Source: a virus
DNA: 64,000 nucleotides
Direction: 5' to 3' (one strand)
Virus record (IMG/VR): IMGVR_UViG_3300017605_001118
Location: 1-64,000 of that record
Of this stretch, positions 55,202-63,934 are shown in pieces. The first letter of the stretch is position 1; the number at the start of each line of letters is the position of its first letter. Below the pieces are notes generated by a model that saw only the letters and a program-made list of their open reading frames with translations, ran no database searches and was not told the DNA's origin. Made by a program: the position numbers and the translations under genes.

Positions 55202-58200
55202 GTGGCAACCGAGACGCCGACACTCACCCCCGAACACCGCGAGTACCTGAACAACGCGGCCATCACCGACCCCATCATCGAGGCCGCCGGCGTCTACTCC
55301 ACCGATGACGGGATCATGTTCCCGTACCGCGACGGGAACACCGAGGTTCAGTACTTCCGCCACGACGACCCCCCGGAGGGAACGCCCAAGTACCTCGGGC
55401 CCAAGGACATCTCCCCCATCTTCAACGTGCTCCGCGAGCACGGAGACCACGGACCGGTCCTCGTCGTGGAAGGTACGAAGCAGGCGCTCAGTTGCGGATC
55501 CTGGGCGCCCCCGGAGTACTCCGTGTACGGCATGAACGGGTGCTGGGGATGGACGAAGGCAGATCGGGACCCCCTGGAGGGGAGAACGGTCTTCGTCGTC
55601 CTGGACAAGGACGCGCAGGAGAACCCGGACGTCTACAACGCGGGCGCATCCCTGGCCGAAGACCTGCGGTCCATGGGATCGACAGTTCTGTTCGTCCGGC
55701 TCCCCGTCCGGGGGAAGGAAGGTCTGGACGACTGGTTGGCAGCCACAAAGGCGGACCGGCGCACCGAACGCTTCGCTCTCCTGATCGCCGGCGCCAAGCC
55801 GAAACCGGCCGACCGGAAGCCGGACGCGAAGAAAAAGAGCAGGGAGCTGCGCACTGCGGAGGAGTCCGCGTCGATGGTGGAGACGGCCGCGGAACGGGGC
55901 ATGAAGCCCATCGCCGTGAACCGAGGCCTGCTCATCGACGTGATCGACCAGATCACCGATGGGCTTCTGACCCGCGACGGAACAACCCTGTTCAACCACG
56001 GCGGGGCCCTGTCGGAGTTCGACCGCGATGAGCACATGATGGTGCAGGTGACCGAGGGCCGGTTCCGGGATGTCCTTGTACAGACCTGCCTCACTGTGAA
56101 CGTGAAAGACGACGGATCGATGGTGTCCGGCTGGCCCGACGGCAACACGATGAAGGCCGTGTCCTCCCGGGCGAAGCGGTTCGTGAAGGTCCGCCGCATC
56201 ATGCGTGCGCCGTTCGTCCGTGCGGACGGCACGATCTGCTCAACACCCGGCTACGACGTTTCTTCATCGACTTTTTTGGACATCGAAGAAGACTTCAAGA
56301 TCAACGTCCCGGACGAACCAACCGCAGACCAGGTCAAGGAAGCCGTGTCCCTTCTCTTGGACGAGTGGCTGTGTGACATGGCGTTCCCGGAAGACTCCGA
56401 CCGGGCCAACGCCCTCGCCATGCTGCTGACCCCCTTCGTCCGGGACAGCGTCAACGTCGTTCCACTTGCCGTCGTCACAGGTCTTCAGATGGGGTCGGCG
56501 AAGAACCTTCTAGCGGACTGCTGTTCCCTGGTCTTCCAGGGGACCGTCACCCAGCCGGGTCTTCTCCCCGAGAACGACGACAACGAGGTCCGGAAGCAAG
56601 TCACGTCGATCCTGCGGAAGGCGCCGGCGGTCATCGTCTTCGATGAAACGCACCTGATCGAAAGCAAGGCTCTGGCCGGGGTCCTCACGGCGGAAACCTG
56701 GACGGACCGCCTCCTAGGAGTCTCGGACCAACTCGCACTCCCCAACCAGGCTACGTGGATCTCGCTGGGCAACAACGTCGCCGTCAACGGGGACATGCGC
56801 CGCCGGTACTACCCGATCCGGCTGCACCCCACCGACCCCAATCCGCAGGACAAGCCCACGTCCGCCTTCCGGCACCCGGACCTCAAGGCGTGGACGGAGG
56901 AGAACCGCTCCGAGCTGCTCAGCGCGGTACTGACGCTGATCCGGGCGTGGCACGTGGCCGGGAAGCCGTACACACCCGGCTCGTTCTCCTTCGGGTCTTT
57001 CGAGCGGTGGCAGAGAACAGTCGGGGGAGTCCTTCAGATCGCGGGTGTCGAAGGCTTCCTGGGCGGACTCCAGGAAGCCCGGGACGAAGGCGACTTCACC
57101 ACCGGCTGGTGGATCGCTCACTTGGCCTGGCTGCTGAAGACCTTCGGCGGAGCCGAGTTCATCGTCCGCGCCGTGAAGGCCAGGGCCCTGGCTGCCGACG
57201 ACTTCGAAGCGCCCCCCGGCAAAGACCTCGCCGACCCCTCCGAGCCGAACTGGGCCAAGAGGACCGGGCAGGAGTACGCCCGGATCAAGGGCCGCTGGTT
57301 CGGGGAAACCCGGTTGGTCAAGGTCGGCCTGGGCCACGGGTCCACGGTCAAGTGGCGCGTGGACGTCCGCGGGGAGGAGAAGGAACCGCCCCCTTTCGTT
57401 CAGCCGGATCCTGATCCACCGACCCCCGACGAAGGAACCGAGGAAGCTGTGGAGACGACGTTCAAATCTGTCGGGTTCGACCTGGAGACCGCCGGCGCTG
57501 ATGAGCTGTATCTCGGACGGCACGAGGGTCCGTTCATCCGGCTGGGGGGGTCCATCGACGCCGCCGGAGTCTCCCAGACGTCCCCGTCGTCCCAGGATCT
57601 GATCCGGACCCTGACCGACGCCGACGAGATCTACGGGCACGGCATCTTCCGTTTCGACATCCCGGCGCTGGCCCGCCATAAGGGAACCAGCGCCGACTTC
57701 GACGCCCTCGCCGACAAGGCCGTGGACACGATCATCAACGCCCGCCTGCTGGACCCGCCGGCAGCGAAGGGGGCAAACGTCAGCTACACCCTGGACGCGG
57801 TGGCGGCCCGGCTGGGGGTCGCACGGAAGACGGATGACATCAAGGCCCTCGCCGACAAACACGGGGGTTTCGACAAGATCCCCGTGGACGACCCGGACTA
57901 CGTCTCCTATCTGGAAGGCGACCTGGTCTCCACCCGTGCGGTGTATGAGGCGCAGAAGCCTCTTCTCAGGGACCGCGGCCTGGACGACTACGCGGCCCGC
58001 GAAATGCGGATTGCCGCGATCCAAAACCGCATGACCTTCAACGGCTTCCGGATCGACGTACCTCTCCTCGAGGAGCGCGTCCGGGCCGAAGAGAACAAAC
58101 GGCAGGAAGCCCTCCGCACACTCGCCGACACGTACGGCGTACCCCTGGACAAGGAAGTGACCCGGGGCCGGGGAAAGAACAAGGTGACGTTTCGGGAACC

Positions 58201-59254
58201 GCTCCTTTCCCCGTTGGCCTCCAACGCGGGCAAGGCCGCCCTGATCGCGGCCTTCAAGGCGGCCGGTGCGGACTGCTACCCGCCGACCGCCACGGGGGGT
58301 CTGGCGACGTCCTCGGAGGCTCTGGGGGAGGGGTTCTACTTCCTCGGCAAGGGTCAGAAGATGCGGAAGGTCCCCGGCATGCTGCGAGCTTATCCGGATC
58401 TTCCCGGGGTGCGGGACATCTGCGAACTGGTCTCCGTCGTGACGGGCGTAACGGCCAAGTACGCGGAGATCCAGAAGTACGTGGTCAAAGGGCGCGTGTA
58501 CCCGGGAATCGGGGAAGACCAGGCTTCCGGTCGGTGGGCTATGACCCGCCCGTCCATCACCAACCTGGGCAAGCGTGGCGGCAAAGTGGTCCAGCGCGCG
58601 GTCTTCCTCCCCGAGGAAGGGCACGTCATCATTGCCGCAGACTTCTCCCAGGTCGACATGCGGGCGGTCGCCGGCCTGTGCCAGGACCCCTTGTACATGG
58701 CGATGTTCGAGCCCGGCAAAGACATGCACACGGAGATCGCGGCCATGATGGGCGTCTCTCGGGACGCAGCCAAACCGTTGAACCACGGAGCCAACTACGG
58801 TCTGGGCGCCAAGGCGATGATCCTTCAGGGTCACGACCCCGAGCTGGTGGCCAAGTTCTTCGAGGTGATGTCCCGGTTCAAGGCCAAGGACATCTGGACC
58901 GAAGACGTCCGGAGGAGGGCTACCTCCGGTCTGCTGTACAACAGCTTCGGCCGCCCGATGCGCTGCGACCCGAAGCGGGCGTACACCCAGGGACCGGCTC
59001 TCATGGGCCAGGGCGAGGCCCGGGACATCATGACGAAAGGTCTACTGCGGGCGGTGAAGTTGCTGCCGGACATCCGCGACATGCTGCGTGTCGTAGTCCA
59101 CGATGAGGCCGTCAACTCCGTACCTATTGACAGGGTTGAGGAGGTTACGTCCGTTCTCCACGAGGCGATGACCTTCACCCATAACGGTGTCCAGATCATC
59201 GCGGAGATCTCCGCGCCGGGGTCGGACTGGGCCGCGGCCTACGGCGCCAAGTGA
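55202..59254 (+). CDS. TOPRIM-ATPase-exonuclease-polymerase A fusion
   Basis: 1350 aa, GTG two bases after the upstream stop. Residues 85-165: TOPRIM (E90 in VVEGTKQA, D135/D137 in VVLDKDA). Residues 420-545: helicase-like ATPase with degenerate Walker A 'GLQMGSAKN' (427-435), Walker B 'AVIVFDE' (476-482) and Arg-rich 'NGDMRRRYYPIRL'. Residues 755-910: 3'-5' exonuclease (D760/E762, D819). Residues 925-1350: DNA polymerase family A with motif A DFSQVDMR (D1147), motif B KPLNHGANYG (1191-1200) and motif C HDE (1300-1302). A nearly complete replisome in one chain. Confidence 0.92.
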   Translation: MATETPTLTPEHREYLNNAAITDPIIEAAGVYSTDDGIMFPYRDGNTEVQYFRHDDPPEGTPKYLGPKDISPIFNVLREHGDHGPVLVVEGTKQALSCGSWAPPEYSVYGMNGCWGWTKADRDPLEGRTVFVVLDKDAQENPDVYNAGASLAEDLRSMGSTVLFVRLPVRGKEGLDDWLAATKADRRTERFALLIAGAKPKPADRKPDAKKKSRELRTAEESASMVETAAERGMKPIAVNRGLLIDVIDQITDGLLTRDGTTLFNHGGALSEFDRDEHMMVQVTEGRFRDVLVQTCLTVNVKDDGSMVSGWPDGNTMKAVSSRAKRFVKVRRIMRAPFVRADGTICSTPGYDVSSSTFLDIEEDFKINVPDEPTADQVKEAVSLLLDEWLCDMAFPEDSDRANALAMLLTPFVRDSVNVVPLAVVTGLQMGSAKNLLADCCSLVFQGTVTQPGLLPENDDNEVRKQVTSILRKAPAVIVFDETHLIESKALAGVLTAETWTDRLLGVSDQLALPNQATWISLGNNVAVNGDMRRRYYPIRLHPTDPNPQDKPTSAFRHPDLKAWTEENRSELLSAVLTLIRAWHVAGKPYTPGSFSFGSFERWQRTVGGVLQIAGVEGFLGGLQEARDEGDFTTGWWIAHLAWLLKTFGGAEFIVRAVKARALAADDFEAPPGKDLADPSEPNWAKRTGQEYARIKGRWFGETRLVKVGLGHGSTVKWRVDVRGEEKEPPPFVQPDPDPPTPDEGTEEAVETTFKSVGFDLETAGADELYLGRHEGPFIRLGGSIDAAGVSQTSPSSQDLIRTLTDADEIYGHGIFRFDIPALARHKGTSADFDALADKAVDTIINARLLDPPAAKGANVSYTLDAVAARLGVARKTDDIKALADKHGGFDKIPVDDPDYVSYLEGDLVSTRAVYEAQKPLLRDRGLDDYAAREMRIAAIQNRMTFNGFRIDVPLLEERVRAEENKRQEALRTLADTYGVPLDKEVTRGRGKNKVTFREPLLSPLASNAGKAALIAAFKAAGADCYPPTATGGLATSSEALGEGFYFLGKGQKMRKVPGMLRAYPDLPGVRDICELVSVVTGVTAKYAEIQKYVVKGRVYPGIGEDQASGRWAMTRPSITNLGKRGGKVVQRAVFLPEEGHVIIAADFSQVDMRAVAGLCQDPLYMAMFEPGKDMHTEIAAMMGVSRDAAKPLNHGANYGLGAKAMILQGHDPELVAKFFEVMSRFKAKDIWTEDVRRRATSGLLYNSFGRPMRCDPKRAYTQGPALMGQGEARDIMTKGLLRAVKLLPDIRDMLRVVVHDEAVNSVPIDRVEEVTSVLHEAMTFTHNGVQIIAEISAPGSDWAAAYGAK

Positions 59255-59267
59255 CGAAAGCTGTGAT

Positions 59268-59290
59268 TTAATTAAATCCAAGGAACCGAG
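59268..59290 (+). promoter_or_regulatory. TTAATTAAAT leader motif before the C5 methylase
   Basis: TTAATTAAAT (59268-59277) followed by AAGGAACCGAGG, the pair also found at 4475. Lies between the replication gene and the next start. Confidence 0.45.
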
Positions 59291-59302
59291 GAAGAGGAAC
59301 AC

Positions 59303-60529
59303 ATGACGCTACGACTTGGATCCCTGTGCACGGGGTACGGCGGCCTCGACGCCGCCGTGGAACGGGTCCTGGGAACAACCACGGCGTGGACCGCTGAACG
59401 CGACCCGTTCGCCTCCGCCGTCCTGGCTCGCAATGATCCCGGGGTACCCAACCTGGGTGACATCACCGCCGTCGACTGGACCTCCGTGGAACCGGTCGAC
59501 GTCCTGACCGCGGGCTTTCCGTGCCAGGACATCAGCAACGCCGGTCTTCGCGTCGGTATCACGGGTCCACGGTCCGGCATCTGGAAGAACGTGGCCGAAG
59601 CCGTCCGCGTCCTGCGTCCGAAGATCGTCCTCCTGGAGAACGTGGCGGCCATCAAGAACCGCGGTCTGGACGTGGTCACCGAAGACCTGGAGAACATCGG
59701 TTACGGGATCCGCTGGTGCATCGTCAAAGCGTCCGACGTGGGAGCGCCCCACCAGCGGCGCCGCTGGTTCGCAGTCGCCGAACCGATGCCGTCAGGAACC
59801 GGTCCGGTCGAAACGGGCGTCCTGGAAATCCCCGCCGGGCCGCTGCTGAAGACGCCGACGTCCAACCTGGGGCGCAACGGCGGACCGCAGGACCCGGTCA
59901 AGCGCAAGGCCGGCGGCCACGGTCCGACGCTGGAAGACGAGGTCTCGGCTCTGCTGCCCACGCCGGCAGCCCGTGACTGGAAGTCCTCCGCGTCCAACCT
60001 GCACGGAACCAACTCCCGGCCCCTGAACGAGGTCGCGGTCTTGCTGCCGACCCCTACGGCGTCCAGCTACGGGCGCAACAAATCCGCGAGCTCCGGGGCT
60101 TCGATCCGGCCGTCTCTGGAGCATTTGGCGCCAACTCTGCTCCCAACACCGAAGGCGTCCGACGGTCCGCATGGCGGACCCAACGGCCGTGACGGGAAAG
60201 GAAACCTCTACCTCCCGGGTACCGCGATCCGGACTGACGCGTCTTGGACCTGTTCGGACGGCCGTGACTTCGGACCGGCTGTACGCCGCTGGGAGGACCT
60301 GACGGGACGCCTCGCACCCGATCCCGTGGCCGTGGGCCCGAGGGGCGGCAAACGGGTCTCCCCGGCCTTTGTCGAGTGGCTGATGGGCCTTCCGTCCGGC
60401 CGGGTCACCGACGTACCCGGGATCCCGTTCCGGGAACAGTTGAAGATCCTCGGCAACGGGGTTGTACCCCAACAGGCCGAGTACGCCTACCGGACCATGC
60501 TGAACGAGTCAAGGAACGAGGAAGTATGA
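59303..60529 (+). CDS. C5-cytosine DNA methyltransferase
   Basis: 408 aa, ATG. Motif I 'LGSLCTGYGGLDAAV', catalytic PCQ at 73-75, ENV at 112-114, QRRR at 151-154, variable region about 160-340, and motif X 'GNGVVPQQ' at the end. Complete enzyme. Likely an anti-restriction or self-protection methylase that complements the two adenine methylases. Confidence 0.95.
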   Translation: MTLRLGSLCTGYGGLDAAVERVLGTTTAWTAERDPFASAVLARNDPGVPNLGDITAVDWTSVEPVDVLTAGFPCQDISNAGLRVGITGPRSGIWKNVAEAVRVLRPKIVLLENVAAIKNRGLDVVTEDLENIGYGIRWCIVKASDVGAPHQRRRWFAVAEPMPSGTGPVETGVLEIPAGPLLKTPTSNLGRNGGPQDPVKRKAGGHGPTLEDEVSALLPTPAARDWKSSASNLHGTNSRPLNEVAVLLPTPTASSYGRNKSASSGASIRPSLEHLAPTLLPTPKASDGPHGGPNGRDGKGNLYLPGTAIRTDASWTCSDGRDFGPAVRRWEDLTGRLAPDPVAVGPRGGKRVSPAFVEWLMGLPSGRVTDVPGIPFREQLKILGNGVVPQQAEYAYRTMLNESRNEEV

Positions 60530-61065
60530 CACCGAAGTTGAAAGTTCTCGGGCTGGATTTGTCGATCACAGCCACCGGCATCGCCCACCCCAACGGGGTG
60601 ACAGAGACCATCAAAACCCGATCTGACGACGGAGACCGGCGCCTGCTCCAGATCCGCGGATACCTCCGCAAGGCGGTCGACGCCGGAATCGACCTGGCCG
60701 TCCTTGAAGACCTCCCCACTCACGCGCACGGCGCGGGGATCACCGGCATGGTGCACGGCGCCGTCCGGGCCGTCCTCATGGGGGCCTCGGTCCCCTATGT
60801 CCTGGTCACCCCGGCCACGCTGAAGTCGTACGCCACGGGCAAGGGCAACGCGGGTAAGCCGGACATGGCCGTGGCTGCGTTCAAGCGGTCCGGAGCCGAG
60901 TTCGGCGACGACAACCAGGTGGATTCCTGGTGGCTGAGGCACGCCGGGTTGGACCACTACGGCTTCGCCGAGTTCGAGCTGCCCCAGACGCAGCGGTCCC
61001 GACTGGACAAGGTGGACTGGCCCGACATGAGCTGGCTGGCCAACCTCGATAAGGAGATCTTCTGA
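60526..61065 (+). CDS. RuvC-like Holliday junction resolvase
   Basis: 179 aa, ATG in an ATGA overlap. 'VLGLDLSITATGIA' gives the first acid D11; 'DLAVLEDLPTHAHGAG' supplies the second; 'DNQVDSWWLRHAG' the DxxD pair. RNase H fold as in RuvC/phage resolvases. Resolves branched DNA before packaging. Confidence 0.88.
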   Translation: MTPKLKVLGLDLSITATGIAHPNGVTETIKTRSDDGDRRLLQIRGYLRKAVDAGIDLAVLEDLPTHAHGAGITGMVHGAVRAVLMGASVPYVLVTPATLKSYATGKGNAGKPDMAVAAFKRSGAEFGDDNQVDSWWLRHAGLDHYGFAEFELPQTQRSRLDKVDWPDMSWLANLDKEIF

Positions 61066-61982
61066 TGGAGCGAATCACTCTCGGACAATTGTCCCCAGAC
61101 GACGTCGCTCGTATGACGAAGTGGCAGCGCGAGGACCGTGTACGCGATCTCATCCGCGTGTCCCACCGCATCGTGGATGCAGCCCTGATCAATCACTTCA
61201 AGGGGCGGCGCGTCGCCGCTACCTGCATCCTGTTCTCCGGCGGCAACGACTCCACCACGCTGGCGCATCTCTTCAAGGATCGTGCCGATGTGGCGATCCA
61301 CGCCAACACGGGTATAGGGGTAGAGCAGACGCGGGCCTTCGTGCGCGCGACCTGTGCGGAGTGGGGTCTCCCGCTGATCGAGAAGTCTCCCCCCGTGGGT
61401 GACACGTACCGCGAACTGGTTCTTGACCGTGGCTTCCCAGGACCCGGGCAGCACTTCAAGATGTACCAGCGTCTCAAGGAGCGTTGCCTGCGGCAGGCCC
61501 GCGCCGATCTAGTGAAGAACCCTCGCAAAGAGCGCGTACTGTTCCTCGCTGGCCGCAGGCGAACGGAGTCCGTCCGCCGGGCTGCCGTGCCCGCGTCTGG
61601 ACGCGAGGGGTCCACGGTGTGGGCCTCCCCCCTGGTCCTGTGGACCAAGCCTGACCTGAACACATACCGCTTGATGTGCGGCGACGTACCGGTCAACGAA
61701 GTCTCCGATCTCATTCACATGTCGGGGGAGTGCCTGTGCGGCTCTTTCGCCGAGAAAGATGAGTTGGAGATGATCGGTATGTGGTTCCCGCAGGCTCGGG
61801 AACAGATCGAAGCTCTGGAGTCCGAGATCGCCGACCGGGGGGACATTCCGGAGATCCGACGCAAGTGGGGGTGGGGTGCGTACCGCGCCGACCCTGCGGC
61901 ACTGAAGCGTCGGCCGAAGTCCGGGCCGCTGTGCACTTCGTGCGATGCGAGGGCCCACGGCGGCGTCGTAATTACTCGCTGA
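61065..61982 (+). CDS. PP-loop protein, PAPS-reductase/DndC-like
   Basis: 305 aa, ATG in a TGATG overlap. 'CILFSGGNDSTT' places the SGGxDS PP-loop at residues 58-64, which binds ATP or PAPS. Further blocks: 'IHANTGIGVEQTRAFVRATC', 'FLAGRRRTESVRRAAVPASG', 'CLCGSFAEKDELEMI' and 'CTSCDARAHGG' (possible Fe-S or zinc ligands). DndC activates sulfur chemistry for DNA phosphorothioation; phage homologues may act in DNA modification or nucleotide sulfur metabolism. Substrate unknown. Confidence 0.82.
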   Translation: MERITLGQLSPDDVARMTKWQREDRVRDLIRVSHRIVDAALINHFKGRRVAATCILFSGGNDSTTLAHLFKDRADVAIHANTGIGVEQTRAFVRATCAEWGLPLIEKSPPVGDTYRELVLDRGFPGPGQHFKMYQRLKERCLRQARADLVKNPRKERVLFLAGRRRTESVRRAAVPASGREGSTVWASPLVLWTKPDLNTYRLMCGDVPVNEVSDLIHMSGECLCGSFAEKDELEMIGMWFPQAREQIEALESEIADRGDIPEIRRKWGWGAYRADPAALKRRPKSGPLCTSCDARAHGGVVITR

Positions 61983-62003
61983 AACCGACAAGGAGTCAAG
62001 GCA

Positions 62004-62204
62004 ATGACAGACAAACAGATCAACCTCCATTTGGTGGACACCTCCGTAGATCGGGATGAGCGTGTCGTCCCGAATGTTCACAGCGGGAATCTCATCGCCA
62101 CCGACGAGAACGCTCTCCGCGCAGCCGGGGGGATCCTGGATGCGCTGTCGAATCTCCAGGACGACGAGGCTCTGGTGATTTGGAGGGGCAACCACCCGCT
62201 GTAA
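62004..62204 (+). CDS. small protein after the PP-loop gene
   Basis: 66 aa, ATG with AAGGAGTCAAGG. Begins 'MTDKQINLHLVDTSVDRDERVVPNVHSG', acidic, soluble. Unknown. Followed by the strongest terminator in the window. Confidence 0.65.
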   Translation: MTDKQINLHLVDTSVDRDERVVPNVHSGNLIATDENALRAAGGILDALSNLQDDEALVIWRGNHPL

Positions 62205-62212
62205 ACCTCCCA

Positions 62213-62263
62213 GGACACACAGAACCGCCCCGCAGACTGTCTGCGGGGCGGTTCTGTGTGTCC
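62213..62263. terminator. 24-bp perfect hairpin terminator
   Basis: 24-bp uninterrupted stem with a 3-nt loop (CTG) between the convergent replication operon and minus-strand operon; it functions in both directions. Confidence 0.9.
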
Positions 62264-62264
62264 T

Positions 62265-62747
62265 CTACCCGGCCAGCTTTCCCAAGCGGTTCTGATACGC
62301 CACGCGCAGTTCGTCATCGAAGGCGGACGCCTGTGCCAGGACCCGGCTCGCCGGCATGGTCAGGAACGCGTCCTGTGACCCGTTGGGAAGAGACCGCCGG
62401 GTCACCATGACCGCGATCACTTCTTCACCTGTGAGGGCGTATTCAAGACGTATCCGGTTGGTCTCCCCGGGGACGATGGAGACGCCGGTCTGGTGGAGAA
62501 GAAACCGCTTCGGCTCGTCCGTCTCGCGGAAGATGCGAGGTTCGAACCACCGGCACGCCGAACACCGGATTCCCTGGGGGGCGAACTCGGTGTCGTCATG
62601 CCCCCTGTGCTCCGTCCTGCGGGACGAACTCATCCCCAGGAAGGTCCCGTCCAGGATGATCGGTTCCCCGACCCCCGGGAGGATCCAGTGGTCGATCCAT
62701 CCGACCTGATCGAAGCCGGGCGCTGTGACTACGTCTTCCTGGGTCAT
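62265..62747 (-). CDS. hypothetical protein with one CxxC pair
   Basis: 160 aa; ATG at 62747 overlaps the upstream stop (ATGA). 'GIRCSACRWFEPRIFRE' carries a single Cys pair. C terminus 'SFRL'-less, helical. Family unknown. Last gene of the leftward right-end operon. Confidence 0.65.
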   Translation of the reverse strand: MTQEDVVTAPGFDQVGWIDHWILPGVGEPIILDGTFLGMSSSRRTEHRGHDDTEFAPQGIRCSACRWFEPRIFRETDEPKRFLLHQTGVSIVPGETNRIRLEYALTGEEVIAVMVTRRSLPNGSQDAFLTMPASRVLAQASAFDDELRVAYQNRLGKLAG

Positions 62748-63211
62748 CCGTGTTCTCCGTGCTCGAAGCGAGCGGACCTGGCAGCGGTGAGGGCTCGGTC
62801 CACGGCAGGTGCGGAGGGCGACACCACCCACAGGGACGGAACCAGTTCAGGTGTTCCGTCCTGTTTCGGGGCCCAGCACTTGATCCCGCCGACGGTCCGC
62901 GTGAACGACTCCCGGGGAAGATCCCCCTGGAGTACGGCAACCGTAGCCGTCCCCTTCACGGCAGCGGCCAGCCGCAGCACCTTGTCCGCGTCAATCTCGT
63001 TGATGGGCGGACCCTTGATCTCCAGGTACTTGGCGGTTTCGGGGAGGTAGAAGTCCGGAAGGTAGGCGACGCCGCTCAGGTCGAAGCCCTGTTCCTCGTA
63101 GACCCAGGGGATGGACAGGTGGTCCAGGAACTTTGCCCAGCGCGCCTCCGTCCGGGACCTGAACCGGCAGCCGGCGTACCTGGTTTCGATAGCGCGGATG
63201 CGGGGTGTCAC
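62744..63211 (-). CDS. PD-(D/E)XK nuclease-like protein
   Basis: 155 aa, ATG in an ATGA overlap. 'RSRTEARWAKFLDHLSIPWVYEEQGFDL', 'AYLPDFYLPETAKYLEIKGPP' supplies the D and E-x-K of a Vsr/restriction-like nuclease core, and a C-terminal 'LWVVSPSAPAVDRAL'. A common small nuclease in actinophages. Confidence 0.82.
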   Translation of the reverse strand: MTPRIRAIETRYAGCRFRSRTEARWAKFLDHLSIPWVYEEQGFDLSGVAYLPDFYLPETAKYLEIKGPPINEIDADKVLRLAAAVKGTATVAVLQGDLPRESFTRTVGGIKCWAPKQDGTPELVPSLWVVSPSAPAVDRALTAARSARFEHGEHG

Positions 63212-63435
63212 CGCGGCACCTCCGACTCAAGAGCCGTTCCCGCGGGGAGCTCCCGGTACGCGATGGCCAGGGCCACTAGGTGCGTAGTCGACGTGGCGCC
63301 CATGATCTTGGCGGCGTGCCGGAGCTGCGTCTTGACGGTATGGGCCGACATGCGCAGGGACGCGGCCGTCTCCGCCGTACTGAGGCCGCGGGCCTTGGCC
63401 GCGACGACCCGCACCTGAGAAGGGCTGAGCTTCAT
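63208..63435 (-). CDS. LuxR/GerE-type HTH protein
   Basis: 75 aa; ATG at 63435 in an ATGA overlap. 'LSPSQVRVVAAKARGLSTAETAASLRMSAHTVKTQL' is a stand-alone LuxR C-terminal domain. Paralogous to the truncated gene at the left window edge. Probably a transcription factor. Confidence 0.85.
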   Translation of the reverse strand: MKLSPSQVRVVAAKARGLSTAETAASLRMSAHTVKTQLRHAAKIMGATSTTHLVALAIAYRELPAGTALESEVPR

Positions 63436-63683
63436 CCCGTCACGTCCGGGTCGATCATGTCCGCGCACTTGTCCACGGCCCGGTTCCACCGCGAATCATC
63501 CGTCCGGCGCAGCCGTACCCGGATCATCTCCGCGGCCTCCTTCAGGGCATCCCGCTCCAGGAGCAGCGAGGCCGCGGCGGCCTGCCGGAGGATCTCCTGT
63601 GCGTACGCGTCGATCAGGGCGCTCTGCTGATCAGCCGAAAGGTGTTGGGACATCCCTTCGAACAGATCATCCCGGGCGCTCAT
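63432..63683 (-). CDS. small protein paralogous to the N terminus of 3458-3898
   Basis: 83 aa, ATG in an ATGA overlap. 'MSARDDLFEGM...SALIDAYAQEI' matches the start of the left-end protein; the Cys-rich tail of that one is lacking. Helical; function unknown. Confidence 0.65.
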   Translation of the reverse strand: MSARDDLFEGMSQHLSADQQSALIDAYAQEILRQAAAASLLLERDALKEAAEMIRVRLRRTDDSRWNRAVDKCADMIDPDVTG

Positions 63684-63934
63684 CTCTTCACCTCCGGATC
63701 GGGTGAACCCGCCGAAGGATCGGGTGAACCCGCCTGCAGATCGATGAGGTCGGCGGCGTACCGCAGCCCTTGTACGACGCCGGGCGTCGCCTGGTGCAAG
63801 TCGTCCGCCGCGGCCCGGATCTCCTCCGCCAGCTCCTTGGCTACGGCCGCCGTGATCCTGGCATGCCGTTCATCGCAAATCTCGCACTCGCCCGGCTTCT
63901 GGTGAGCGACCGTGTGGAACCGCGCCGCGCTCAT
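63680..63934 (-). CDS. small protein with CxxC and tandem C-terminal repeat
   Basis: 84 aa, ATG in an ATGA overlap. 'CEICDERHARI' has one Cys pair; the end contains a GSPDPSAGSPDP duplication from a 21-bp tandem DNA repeat at about 63703-63745. Unknown function. Confidence 0.6.
   Translation of the reverse strand: MSAARFHTVAHQKPGECEICDERHARITAAVAKELAEEIRAAADDLHQATPGVVQGLRYAADLIDLQAGSPDPSAGSPDPEVKR

Noticed and set aside
56714-58834. 706-codon minus-strand frame antisense to the polymerase fusion
   Set aside because: Shadow of the polymerase codons; the plus frame has all polymerase motifs.
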